Assembly (NCBI GenBank): GCA_008729055.1
Contig: SDUX01000004.1
Span: 1,550,001 to 1,614,000, forward strand
From: Pyropia haitanensis
Taxonomy: Eukaryota; Rhodophyta; Bangiophyceae; Bangiales; Bangiaceae
Length of the DNA stretch: 64,000 nucleotides
Direction: 5' to 3'
This document shows positions 40,236 to 50,210 of the stretch, one piece after another. Position 1 is the stretch's first letter, and each line of letters opens with the position of its first letter. The notes beneath the pieces are model-generated. The model had not been told where the DNA came from and searched no databases. It worked only from the letters and a program-made list of their open reading frames with translations. Both the position numbers and the translations under genes were made by a program.

Positions 40236-43200
40236 CTACTCCCCAATTCTCTCACCAACTCTCACAAAGTGATCACGCGGGCCAAGTGGCCCCCCCTCGT
40301 CCCCCTCCGGGACCTCCCCCCCGGTCCCAAAGCACCGGCTGTACCCAAGAGACACAGCGCGGGAGTGGGACCGCCACAAAGCAACAGACACCCGAGTCAG
40401 CAGGGTGGACCGCACCCCCGCAAGGGCCGGACCCCGCATGGCCCCCCGCAGCCACTTGGCGGTGGCGGGGCCGATGCGCCCAAACGCCTCCCACACCAAC
40501 GGCGTGAAGGTGTGGGAGGCGGCCGGCCCGGGGAGGGAGGTGGCATACTTTGCCACCTTGTCCCTCTCCCGCGTCTCGGCCGCAACAGCCCGCAAGGGGC
40601 TGGCGGCAGTCGGGGCGGTGGTGCGGGGGCCGAATGGCGCCGTCACCGACGCGTCCGCCCACACCACCGCCCCCGACGAGGCGTGCGTGGCGCGCAGGTC
40701 GGGGCGAAGCGCGCCCCGACCGCGGTCCACCACCGCCTCCACCTCCACCCCCCCCCACGAGGGCGTGCGGCGCAGCGCCTCCGCCACCAGGTGCACCAGG
40801 TGGTGGTGGAGGCGTGCGTGCCCGGAGGACTGCTCCGGGCACGCCGACAGGAAGTGCCGCCCGTCCGCGTCCGCGTCGCGGCCGCAGCGACAGCGGGGCG
40901 CCGGCGGTACCGACCGCGGCGGCGCCCCCAGCCACAGACGCACCGCCGCACGCATACCCGCGCCGGGGATAGCCGTGCCGCCCGTCCCCGGCGTCGGCAG
41001 CGCCGACAGCCAGCGGGCCGCCCCGCCCCCCTGGCATGCCGCCATGCCCGCGCGCCGCCAGAGCGACAGCTCGGCGTAGACCCGCGCGCGGGCGGCGGCA
41101 TGGGCGGGGCGGGACAGGTCCCGCTGCGCTGCCGGTGCCTCCCCCCCCAGGAGAGATTGCCACGTGGGTGGCGAGTACAGCGCCGGGCTGTGTGGCCTGT
41201 CGGCCGAGGTGCTGTCGGTCGCACCGGCGCTGTACTCGGGGTAGGGGGGGGGGGAGGTAGGGCAGGGGCCAGGGGGTCGGCGGCCTCGTCGGCCGCCGCG
41301 TTGGGGCCCCCCCTCGCCCGCGACCACAACAGGCCGCTGGCAGGGGCCGCGCAGTGCGCCTCGTGGGCCGCCAGCAGGCCCAGGAGGGCCTGCCGGAGAG
41401 CGCCGGCAGCAGGCGCGCTGGGGTCGGGGTCGGGGAGAGGTGGTGGCCGCGCACCCGCCGGCGAGTCACCCGCCGGCCCCCCACCGCTTGCTCCCGTCGG
41501 CACCCCGGCCGCCGGCCCACTCCTGGCCGTCGCAGCAGCGGCGGCGGGCGGCAACGTCCCACCGTCGGCCGCAACACGCGGCACCGCCAGGAGGCCGTCC
41601 GCCGTGGCGCGCAGCGTGGGGGAGTACGCCGCCCCCGCCCGCAGCGCGTCCACCCACGACGCCAGCAGGGCGGCGGGCACCACACGCGTGCGGCCGCCGA
41701 CACCCAGACCGCCCATGGCGGGGGGGAGTGCCGCGCGCTCCAGCACCGCCTCACGGGTGGCGGTACTGTCGCGTGCGTCGCACAGCATCCCCCCCAGGGC
41801 GGTCCTGGCGTCGGCGTCGACCGCCGCGGCCAGCCGGGCGCCGGCCTCCAGCGGGAGGCAGCGGAGCCAGTAGTTGGCGCGCGGCCCCGCGCACAGCCGC
41901 AGCAGGAGGAGCTGCGACTGCAGCTCCTCCGCTGGCAGGGCCGCGATGGCCGCCACCAGGTGGCGCTGGTCTGCCACGAGGCCGTCGACCCCCGCCGACA
42001 CAAAGGCGGCGCCGCCGAGGGGAACAGAGAACTGCACCACCCCCTCGGCGGCCCACGTCCCCCCCCACCCCGGCGGTGCCGCCGCACCAGCCGGCGACCA
42101 GCCGGTGCACTTGGCGGGGGCCAGCTCCGCGTCCACGCTGTCCCCCACCGTGGCCGCGTCAGCCATGACGGCCGCCAGGTCCTCCGGCGTGCCCGCCGCG
42201 ACCACGTCATCGTGGAAGGCGCGGACGAGCACACCGGGGTGGCCGTCCCGCAGACGCCGCAGGACCAGCCACAGGGCGGCCGCGTGCAGCAGCGGGCCGA
42301 GCGGGTCGCCCTGCTGCGCGCCCCGCTCGGCCCGCAGCGCCAAACGGGTGGGCGGTGGTGGGGGGAGCGGTAGAGGCAGAGGGGGCGGACCGTCTGCCGC
42401 CGGGGCCGTACCGTCGCCGCCGTCGCCGTCGCCATCGTCCCCGCCGTCGCCGCCGCCAGCATCCCCGCCGTCGCCTCCGCCATCGTCGCCGCCGTCGCCG
42501 CCGCCATCGTCGCCGCCGTCGTCAGCCCCACCGCTCTCGCCCGCCCCCTCCGCCGCGGCCGCCCAGCCGTACACCGTCGGCGCCTCCTCCCCCCCATACA
42601 CCCATTCCAGGTATGGGGCGAGGGGGGGGAGGGCGCGGCGCAGTACGGCTGCGGCGGCCGCCCGCGACACCAGGTTGAACGCGTTGCGGTAGTCCAACTG
42701 GACTACCGCATGTTGGGGGTGGTGGCCGAGGTGTGCCTCCAGCTCGTGCACGAGCCGCTCACACGCGCTCGGCACCCCCACCCCCAGCTGCGCCGGCGCC
42801 AGCAGCTCGGCCGCGGCCCCCCGCACGGTCGCCGCCAGTGCCGACGCCGCCAGCTTGCGGAGGGTCTCGGGCATGCCGATGGGCCGAAGCCCTGGCAGCC
42901 CGTCCGGTCCGACCCCCCCCGGCTTGGCCAGGAGCAGGAGGTCCGCGCCAGCGAGGGCGTGCGCCGCCGCGGCGGGCACGCGTGTGACCGCCGCGTCCGA
43001 CACCAGCAGCTCCAACACCCCCACCAGCGCGTCCTGCCCCCCCCCCTCCAGCGCCCACAGGTGCTCGGCCCGCAGGCCAGACGGGCCCGGCGCCGCGCCA
43101 CGGGGGGCTCGGCGGATGGCATCCGCCACCGCCTCCCGCGTCACCCCCCGCGGCACCGTGGCGGCGTCGCCAAAATCCGCCGCGTCGGCGAGAAGGTCGC

Positions 43201-44490
43201 CAAACTCGGCCTCCACCGACGCGGCGGAGGCAGACGCAGACGCGGCGGGAGGGAAGAGGAGGAGCGCCTTCCGCCACACGGCGGCGCTGTGCGGCGCCGG
43301 CTCGTCGGCCACCAGGGCGCGGGCGGCGGCACTGAGCCGGCCGGCCCGCACCAGGCGCAGCGCCCGCCGCTGCGACGGCGCCAGCCCAGCCGCCGCCTGG
43401 TCCCCCCCGCGCACCACCCTCTGCCGGCCGTCTAAGCGCCGCCGCCACGACGGCCGCCACACCCCCGCATTGCGGTCGGCCAGGGCGGTGCTGAACTCGC
43501 CGTTCAGCACCGCCTCGGCACGCGCGTGGTGGGTGAGCGGCGGCCGTGGCGCGTCGGGCGCGGTGGCAGGCGCCGCGGCCGGCACGTGGAGGACCAGGGA
43601 GGGCAGCAGCAGCAGCCACAGCCAGGCGTGCTGTTGCTCCGGCTCGCGGCGGACCCAGTCCAGGGCGTCCGCCGCGAGGGCCCTCCAGGCGCCCAGCAGT
43701 GCCGCCGGCACGTGCGCCACCGTGCGGGCGCCAGGCGCCACGAGAGGCGCCCAGTCTGCCGCCGTTGGCGCCGCACGGCGCAGAAAGTCGGCGCGCGCCG
43801 CCGCCCAGGCAGAGGGGTCGGCCGAAAACAGCCCTTCCCCCCCTCCCAGCAATGCGGCCCCTGGCGCCGCAACAGGCGCGGCCGCCGCGCCACCGCCCGC
43901 ACCACCAGTGGCGGGTACCGCCGGTGCCGCTGCACGGGCGCGTTGGCGTCGGGGGTTGAGGCGACAGAGGGCCTCGTGGGCGGAGAGAGAGCTCCGCCCA
44001 CGAGGCCCCCGCTGCGCGCGGTACGGCCGCCCACACCAGCGGCACCCCCCCAGCCCCAGCTCCGTGGCCGCGGCCACGGGCACCTCGCCGATCACGTGGG
44101 CCTGGCTGAGGTGAGCCAGGCCCGCGCGGTCGGCGATGGGCCCGCGGAGCACGACGCGGCAGCCCACCACCGGGCAGACGCCGGGAGGCGCCCCATCGCG
44201 CGCCGCCATCGCCACCGCCGCCATTGGTGCCACCGCCGCCGTCCCCGCCGTCGCCGCCGCCGTCGCCGTCGCCGCCGCCGTTGCCGCCGTCGTCTCGGCC
44301 GTCGCCTCCGCCGCCGCCGTGGAACCGCCCAGGGGGTCGGCGGCCACGGCGGCACCAGCGTCCGCCCCCCCCACCCGCTGACCGACGTCGCCGCGTCGGC
44401 CGCCGCCCCCCCCCTGCCGGGAGCCGGCACGGTGCGTGATGGCACCGTGTCGGCACCCGGGCCCCCGCCCGCGCCCGGAGGGTCACTCAT
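40236..44490 (-). pseudogene. ORF2 of copy 3, early frameshift
   Basis: It starts at the ATG (44488-44490) overlapping the ORF1 stop. A C run at about 44406-44414 has nine bases where copies 1 and 2 have ten, which throws the frame after about 25 codons. Beyond that, the zinc fingers, RT (LDYRNAFN, FHDDV), and, after the shared 11-C shift near 41243-41253, the CCHC and endonuclease are intact to the stop at 40236. Confidence 0.75.
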
Positions 44491-47400
44491 TGTGACCCTC
44501 GTCGCTGACGCGGGCCGCAGCCCCTGGCCGGTATGGCCCAGGGGTGGCGGGGGAGGAGGGCAGACTCGCCGTCGGCGACGAGACGGTGGCGGCCCCAGCT
44601 GCCGCCTGGGGCAGAGGAGAAGCCGCCGCCGCGCCGCGGCGCGCACGTTTGGGGGCAGAGGGGCGACCTGCCTGCTGCGCGGCAGCGGCGCGCGTGGCCG
44701 ACCGCGCAGCCCGTGTGGAGCGGCCGGCGGTGCGGCCAGGCGACGCGGGCGCGCCGCCCAGGCGCGAAACTGCCAGCGCCTGACGCACCTGCCCACGCCC
44801 CGCCCGTGGGCGGGGCGCAGGCGAGCGGCTGCGCTCGGCCGCCGCCCGCTTGCGGGCGGCTACCTCGAGCGGCAGCGCCACCGAGGCCGCAAGAGCGGTG
44901 GCCCGCACCGCGCCGAGGGGGGGCGGCGCCGGCGGCGGAGGGAGCGGCGGGAGCCCCCCACCGGCCAGCGTGCCCGTGCCCGGCGGCTCTGCCACGGGGG
45001 GGGCTCGCCGGACCCAGCCTCGGCGGGTGGGAGTGCCAGCTGAGGGCGGAGGGGCGGGCGTGTGGGGGGGTGCCACCGGGGCGGCGCCTGGGCTCCGGCT
45101 CGGCCGCGCGGCCCCCTGGCCCACCGCAAAATGGCCGTCGACGGCCGCCCCCGTCACGCCGGCCATGGCATCGCCGATACCCGGCGATTCCAGGTCGGCG
45201 GGGGCCGCCGCGACCCGGCCAGCGGGCAGGGGGGGGCGGGAGCCAGCCGAAGCGGCCGGGTCAGGCGGCGGGGGTGGGCACGTGGCGGAGGAGGCGGCCG
45301 GCGAGGTGTCCATTGCCTCGCCGACCGCCGCAGCCACGCCTGCTTTGCCCTCCGCCGTCCCCGCTGCGGTCGGCTGGCCGGCCCCTGCCGCGGCCGAATG
45401 TTGGGCGGCAGCCGGCTGGGCTGTCGTCGCGAGAGGCGGCGCCGTGCCGTTCTCGGCGACGGCGCCGCGGGCCGGCTGCTGCGGCTGCCGGCCGGCCCGC
45501 AAATCGGCGGGTCGCGGCGGTTGGCAGCTCGGGGTGGGGCCCCCCGGTGACGCCGGGTCTGTGCTGCCGCCCGCGTGCGACGCAAGCATGCCCTCAATGT
45601 GGGCACGCAGCGCCGCACGCAGGTGGGGGGGCATGGCCGCACGCGCGGGGAGCTGGGCCAGCTTGGCCTCGAGGCGGCGGCGACAAAAATCGGCCGCCGC
45701 CTCGGCCGCAGCCGCACCGCCCAGCCCGCGCCGACGCGCGGCGCCAAGAAGGGCCGGGGCCCACGGGTCGGCGCCAGGGAGGAGGCGCAGCACGGTGGCC
45801 GCACGCCCCCGCCCCACCGCCAGCCGAACCGCGTCCGCCGCCGCAGCCACCACCGTCACAGCGGTGGTGGTGCCGAACCGGTCGACGTCCACAAAATTGT
45901 GGGCGTCGACCCCCGTGACGTCCGCCAGCAACGCGCGCATGCGGTGCTGACGGACGTCTCGGGACACCCCCGAGACGTACACTGTCTCGAGGGTGGGGGC
46001 GTCGGCGGGGCGGCGGCGGACACGGCAAAGCTCCGCCGCGGCTGCGGCGGCACGGGCATCAGCGTCGGCGGCAGCGCCCCCCGCACCCCGGCCAGCACAC
46101 ACAGCACCACCCACGCCAGCACCCCCGGCACCCCCCCCGGCAGCCCCCCCCGCACGGCCACCAGCGGCACCACACTCGCCGCGCGCCGCAGCGGCAACCC
46201 CAGCCGCCGGCGCACCACGCGCACCGGCAGCAGCACCGCCACCACCAGGGGCGCGGGCGTCCCCCCCGCCCGTCGTCGTCGCCCGGCCGGGGCCGTCCGC
46301 CAGGGTGGGTGGCACGGGAGCGTCGGCGTGGTTGTCGAGACCGCGCTGCACCGCTGCCAACCAGCCGCCCGTTGCCCCCCCGGCGGCGGCAGCCCCGCCT
46401 GCAGGCGGAGCCGCCAGCGAGGGGTCACGCGGGGCGGCAAGGGGAGCGGAAACAGCACGGCCACCAGGCGCACCCCGCCCACGCGCACGCGCACCCCCAG
46501 CCTCACCCCCGCCCACTCGTTCACCCCCCCCCCCGTGTCCTTGTCCTCGAGGTAGAGCGTGTAGACCTTGAGGTAGTACCGGTTGAACAGGTTGAACAGG
46601 AAGACCTTGACCAGCTCCGCCCCGTCCGCCTTGCCGACCGCCACCGAGACCCGCTGCCGCCTCCCCCCCAGCCGCCCCACACACAGCACAAACACCGGCC
46701 GCCGCCGCGCCACCCACGCCGCCGCCGCACCCACCACCGAGCGAGGTCTCACCCCCGCCAGCAGCACGACCCGCACAGCCACACAACCCAGCAACACCAC
46801 GCGCACACGCAGCACCACCAGCACCGGCGACAGCAGCGCCGCGGGCGACACCCACGCGGCCGACCCCGGCCGACGCCGCCGCGCCGCGCCCAGCCGCCCC
46901 CGCCGCCCCGCCACACGCGCCAGCGCCGCAGACACGACCAGAGGACACGGCAGCAGGAAGACCGCCCGACGCCGGGGCGCCCGCCGCCCGGGAAGCCGCG
47001 CCCGCCACGCCACGACCCGAAAGGGGAGCAGAGGCACCCCCCCCGCCAGCCAACTGCGCCCCCCCCCCGCCACCCGACGCCGCCCGGCCAGGCCCCGCGG
47101 CACACCCACGCAGAGAGGGAGACAGGGCGGTGCCAGCCCAGCCGCCCCCCGGGGTAAAGCTCCCCGGGGGCGACCCAGGGAAGCCGACAAAGTCCGCCGC
47201 CCCCCCCCCAGGCGGTGCGATTCCGCCATCGCCCGGGGGAGGCGCAGAAGCCCGCGGTGCAACAGCGGCTGACACCGCGATGGGCTCATCCCCCCTCCCC
47301 TCATTGGCCCGTTCGGCCGCCGAAATCGGGCCCTCACTGGCCAGCTGGCCCGCCGAAGTCGAGCCCTCGTTGGCCCGTACGGCCGCCGAAATCGGGCCCT

Positions 47401-47536
47401 CATTGGCCCGAATCGCGGCGGCGACAGCTGTAAGCACTCGCAACCGCTCCGCCGTCGTCGTCGTCCCGCCCAACGCGTCGACCACCCCCACAACCGCCCT
47501 CACCAAGCACACAAAACGCGCCCGATCCCCCTCCAT
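44483..47536 (-). CDS. ORF1 of copy 3: RRM-like nucleic-acid-binding protein
   Basis: It is open for 1,017 codons from MEGDRARFVC to the TGA at 44483 that overlaps the ORF2 start. N-terminal repeats (RANEGPISAA type), an RRM-like domain near residue 517 (VYVSGVSRD...FVDVDRFGTT) and a basic C-terminus are all in this frame. LINE ORF1 proteins coat the element RNA. Between about 46,100 and 47,050, however, this frame gives only Ala/Gly-rich sequence. A second open frame (45856-47493) gives normal protein there: hydrophobic segments (AVFLLPCPLVVSAALARV, LLSPVLVVLRVRVVLLGCVA) and ELVKVFLFNLFNRYYLKVYT. Either the true ORF1 switches frame twice, or this is an overlapping gene. Confidence 0.65.
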   Translation of the reverse strand: MEGDRARFVCLVRAVVGVVDALGGTTTTAERLRVLTAVAAAIRANEGPISAAVRANEGSTSAGQLASEGPISAAERANEGRGDEPIAVSAAVAPRASAPPPGDGGIAPPGGGAADFVGFPGSPPGSFTPGGGWAGTALSPSLRGCAAGPGRAASGGGGGAQLAGGGGASAPLSGRGVAGAASRAAGAPASGGLPAAVSSGRVCGAGACGGAAGAAGRGAAASAGVGRVGVARGAAVAGAGGAACARGVAGLCGCAGRAAGGGETSLGGGCGGGVGGAAAAGVCAVCGAAGGEAAAGLGGGRQGGRGGAGQGLPVQPVQPVLPQGLHALPRGQGHGGGGERVGGGEAGGARARGRGAPGGRAVSAPLAAPRDPSLAAPPAGGAAAAGGATGGWLAAVQRGLDNHADAPVPPTLADGPGRATTTGGGDARAPGGGGAAAGARGAPAAGVAAAARGECGAAGGRAGGAAGGGAGGAGVGGAVCAGRGAGGAAADADARAAAAAAELCRVRRRPADAPTLETVYVSGVSRDVRQHRMRALLADVTGVDAHNFVDVDRFGTTTAVTVVAAAADAVRLAVGRGRAATVLRLLPGADPWAPALLGAARRRGLGGAAAAEAAADFCRRRLEAKLAQLPARAAMPPHLRAALRAHIEGMLASHAGGSTDPASPGGPTPSCQPPRPADLRAGRQPQQPARGAVAENGTAPPLATTAQPAAAQHSAAAGAGQPTAAGTAEGKAGVAAAVGEAMDTSPAASSATCPPPPPDPAASAGSRPPLPAGRVAAAPADLESPGIGDAMAGVTGAAVDGHFAVGQGAARPSRSPGAAPVAPPHTPAPPPSAGTPTRRGWVRRAPPVAEPPGTGTLAGGGLPPLPPPPAPPPLGAVRATALAASVALPLEVAARKRAAAERSRSPAPRPRAGRGQVRQALAVSRLGGAPASPGRTAGRSTRAARSATRAAAAQQAGRPSAPKRARRGAAAASPLPQAAAGAATVSSPTASLPSSPATPGPYRPGAAARVSDEGHNE

Positions 47537-47616
47537 ACCGCCCTCCCGCGGCCCAGAAAAGCGATGGGGGGGTGACCCGCACCCCCCCCCACCGTCCTAC
47601 CGCGCGTAAAAGAGCA

Positions 47617-47703
47617 CTCTCCCACCGGGAGCGTCAGATGAACCAATTGAACCCGGGTCTCCCGCGTGACAGGCGGGCATACTTACCACTATACTATGGA
47701 AGA
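47617..47703 (-). tRNA. tRNA-Asp (GUC), complete, with a 15-nt insert after the T-loop
   Basis: The acceptor 5' strand TCTTCCA (47697-47703) pairs fully with TGGGAGA (47618-47624), with one G-U wobble; the discriminator is G at 47617. D-arm, anticodon arm (GTC at 47668-47670) and T-stem CCGGG/CCCGG are all canonical. Without the 15-nt insert (47630-47644), which sits between T-loop TTCAATT and the T-stem 3' strand, the length is the normal 72 nt. A TTTT terminator follows at 47608-47611. Only the first seven bases come from the original locus and the rest belongs to the head of copy 3, so this is a gene rebuilt by insertion. The internal Pol III boxes (TAGTATAGTGG and GGTTCAATT) are present, though the B box is cut short by the insert. 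Confidence 0.85.
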
Positions 47704-48852
47704 AGTTCACTTACTTGTGCACGAGGGAAAATAACATAGATTTGTATCACATTGTTGAGGCGAGTTCACGGATGAAATACACATATTTGCATAATGTAAC
47801 ACTTTGGCTATTTGGACTTGTCGAGGTCGCCGCGCTCTGCGGCTATGATGTTATATTTCGACCATTTAAACTACTCTTGTCCTGAGATTGACCGCGGCGG
47901 CATAGCTGTACGTGTACTACTTTGCGGCGGTCCATGCTGGAATTCGTCTCGGTCCGTCGGTGACGTTGCCTTGCGGAACACAGACCGACGGACGGACACG
48001 CGTGCGCCCGCTATTGATGAGAGGCTGCAATTACGCGTCGCTGTGATCCCGCTGATTGGTCCACCTCCTCTCCGCCGTTTGCGTTGCCCCCCGACACTGC
48101 CCACGGTGGGGAAGTCCGCCCTCGCTGGCAGCAGCCGCGGGCAGTGCTGCGCAGGGGGACCGAGGCCGACAGCCCGAGCGGGGCTGCCAGCGGGCGTACG
48201 AGCCGCGTGGCCGTACGGGGTGGTCCCTTGTGTACGGCTCGCGTTGACTCCCTAGCAGCAACCCGCAGCAGGCGCGGCAAGACGCGGCACCCGTGCGACC
48301 ATCCCGCTCCTGTCGTCATTGCCTGTGCTGACGGACGCGGACCTGGATCCGCGCTGACCCGCCGCGCCGCCGGCTCGCGGGTGTGTCACGCCGCGGCCGA
48401 CCCACCACCGGCACTTTGCGTGCGAGGCCCCGCTGTCCCGGGTCTTTTTTTTTTTTTTTTTTTTTTTTGCGTTGGCAGTTGGGCGGCGGTGGCTCGCGGC
48501 TCGCGGCGCGCGGCGCGCCTCCGTTGACCGAGGCCACCCCGGCGGCGGCGCGCGCGCGGCCGGGCGGGGGGGTCCACGCAGCGGCTGGTCGCGTGTGTGT
48601 CGCTGCCGCTGCGGGTGGGTGGACGCGCGTCTGGGCATCTGTCGCTTTTTGTTTTTTTTTCCTTCGTGCTGTGGCGGTGCCTCCTACCTGCCGCCGGTGG
48701 GGGTCGCTGCTGCTGGCCGTCGCTACCGCCACCCGCTGCTCCGGCGTCCGGCCCCCGCCCCCGCTTGGTAATTGTCCATCCGTTTGGCCGCCCCGTCCCT
48801 CCTTTTCTCCCTTTGGTCGCTCCCCTGCGGTGCGGGGCGCACGCGGGCGGCG
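47704..48852. other. Spacer upstream of the PRA1 gene
   Basis: No gene is recognised. The first 170 bp are AT-rich, which is unusual for this window and fits tRNA 5' flank. A run of 24 T (48445-48468) and a shorter T-rich stretch (48646-48661) lie 385 and 195 bp upstream of the PRA1 start and may be promoter elements. Confidence 0.4.
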
Positions 48853-49536
48853 ATGGCGTCGTTCACGGAGCTGGGCACCGCCAAGGCGGCGGCGCCGTCG
48901 GTGGCGCTCGCGGTCGGCACCGACGGCGTGACGGGCAGCACCGAGGCCCCCCCCGCGGGCGCTGGCGCCGGCGCCGGCGGCGCCGCGGCCGCGTCCGCGT
49001 CGGCGGTGGGCGCCGCGGCGGGCGGCGCGATATCCGCCGTCGCGGGCCTGGTGCCGTCGACAGAGGTGATCAAGGCGCGGCTCGGGTCGGTCTGGTCCGA
49101 GTCCCGCCCGTGGGCTGAGTTTGGCAACGTTGCGCAGATGGCGCGCCCCGAGGTGTCGGAGGTGGTCGAGCGGGTGCAGGAGAATGGGCGCTACTACCAG
49201 ATGAACTACCTGCTGATCCTGATTGTACTCGGCGCGCTCACCATCCTCACGTCCCCGCTCTCCTTCCTCGGCGGCTTCATCGTCCTCGTTGCATACGTGT
49301 ACCTGTTTGTGGTGCACCCAGAGCCGCTGCGGCTGGGCGGCGTCGACCTGGACGCCAAGGCCAAGGCGCTGATGATGGTGCTGTTGGCGATGGCGGCGCT
49401 GTGGCTGACCGGCGCAGGCGCCACGTTCACGTCGCTGATTGTGGTGGTGGCCGTCATTGCGCTCGCGCACGCGGCGGTGCGGCGGCCAGCGGGGGACCTC
49501 GACTTTGACACGGCGTATACGCCAGCAACGGTGTGA
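48853..49536 (+). CDS. PRA1 family protein (prenylated Rab acceptor)
   Basis: A 227-residue membrane protein. PRA1/Yip3 proteins sit in ER, Golgi or endosome membranes and bind prenylated Rab GTPases in vesicle traffic. After an Ala/Gly-rich N-terminus the conserved core begins near residue 95 with ESRPWAEFGNVAQMARPEVS, then ENGRYYQMNYLLILIVL. Two hydrophobic hairpins follow (LLILIVLGALTILTSPLSF with FIVLVAYVYLFVV, and MMVLLAMAALWLTGAG with SLIVVVAVIALAHA), the four-helix layout of the family. The acidic end DLDFDTAY is also typical. The ATG at 48853 (MASFTEL) is chosen. The frame is open 27 codons further upstream, but those codons are C/T-rich leader. A run of 26 G starts two bases after the stop. 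Confidence 0.85.
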   Translation: MASFTELGTAKAAAPSVALAVGTDGVTGSTEAPPAGAGAGAGGAAAASASAVGAAAGGAISAVAGLVPSTEVIKARLGSVWSESRPWAEFGNVAQMARPEVSEVVERVQENGRYYQMNYLLILIVLGALTILTSPLSFLGGFIVLVAYVYLFVVHPEPLRLGGVDLDAKAKALMMVLLAMAALWLTGAGATFTSLIVVVAVIALAHAAVRRPAGDLDFDTAYTPATV

Positions 49537-50210
49537 AGGGGGGGGGGGGGGGGGGGGGGGGGGTTGCGTAGGGAGGAGAGATGGGGGGGGAGCGGCAGCA
49601 TACTCCTTTGGGGTGACCGGTCGGGGAGGGCAGGGGTGCGTGGGCGCAAAGGGGGGATCCCAGACGTGCGCGCCCTGCTGCTGCGGCTGCGTGGGTGGGT
49701 GGGGGTTGGCGGCGCTGAGGCGGCCGCACGGGCGGCCGCACCATGGCGTTTGGCGGGGGGGGAAGGACTGGTGGGGATGTACTTTTGCTCGTCGCAGGTA
49801 TGCAGCGTTGGTGGTGTCTTTTTTGTTGTGCCCTGCACACCCGCGTCACCACCTGTTCAGGCTGGGAGGGAAGCGTCACGGACGGCACAGTGCTGGGTGC
49901 TGGGGTGGCCCGTGCCCTGCACAACAAGCGGCCGGGCCGCGTGGCGTTGTGACCACGTCACATGCGCTCGGCCAGCGTCTGGGCAGATACCCGCGCCGCG
50001 CGGCCCGTTGTACGGAGGCCACGCGCTCGTCCGCCCGGCGGGAGCGCAGCCAGCAGTCCCTACGGCCCGCGTCGCAACAGAACAAAACAGAAGCGCATCA
50101 GGCGCAAGCGGCCCAGGGGACCAGCCGACACCACGGCCGCAGGTTTGCAGCGGGCCGGGCATGGGCCACGACCCCCCCCCCCCCTCTCCCACACCCACAA
50201 CCCCCCCCTC
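49537..50210. other. Spacer between convergent genes
   Basis: It begins with 26 consecutive G (49538-49563). No gene is recognised on either strand. The flanking genes converge here, so it should hold both 3' ends. Confidence 0.4.

Larger units (their letters stand above)
40176..47696 (-). mobile_element. tRNA-Asp-specific RLE non-LTR retrotransposon, copy 3
   Basis: A 7,521-bp unit. Its tRNA-derived head joins directly to the original 5' acceptor strand (47697-47703) and so completes a tRNA gene. This places copy 3 as the most recent insertion if each new copy enters at tRNA positions 7/8. ORF1 is uninterrupted in this copy, whereas ORF2 is broken near its start. Confidence 0.9.
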
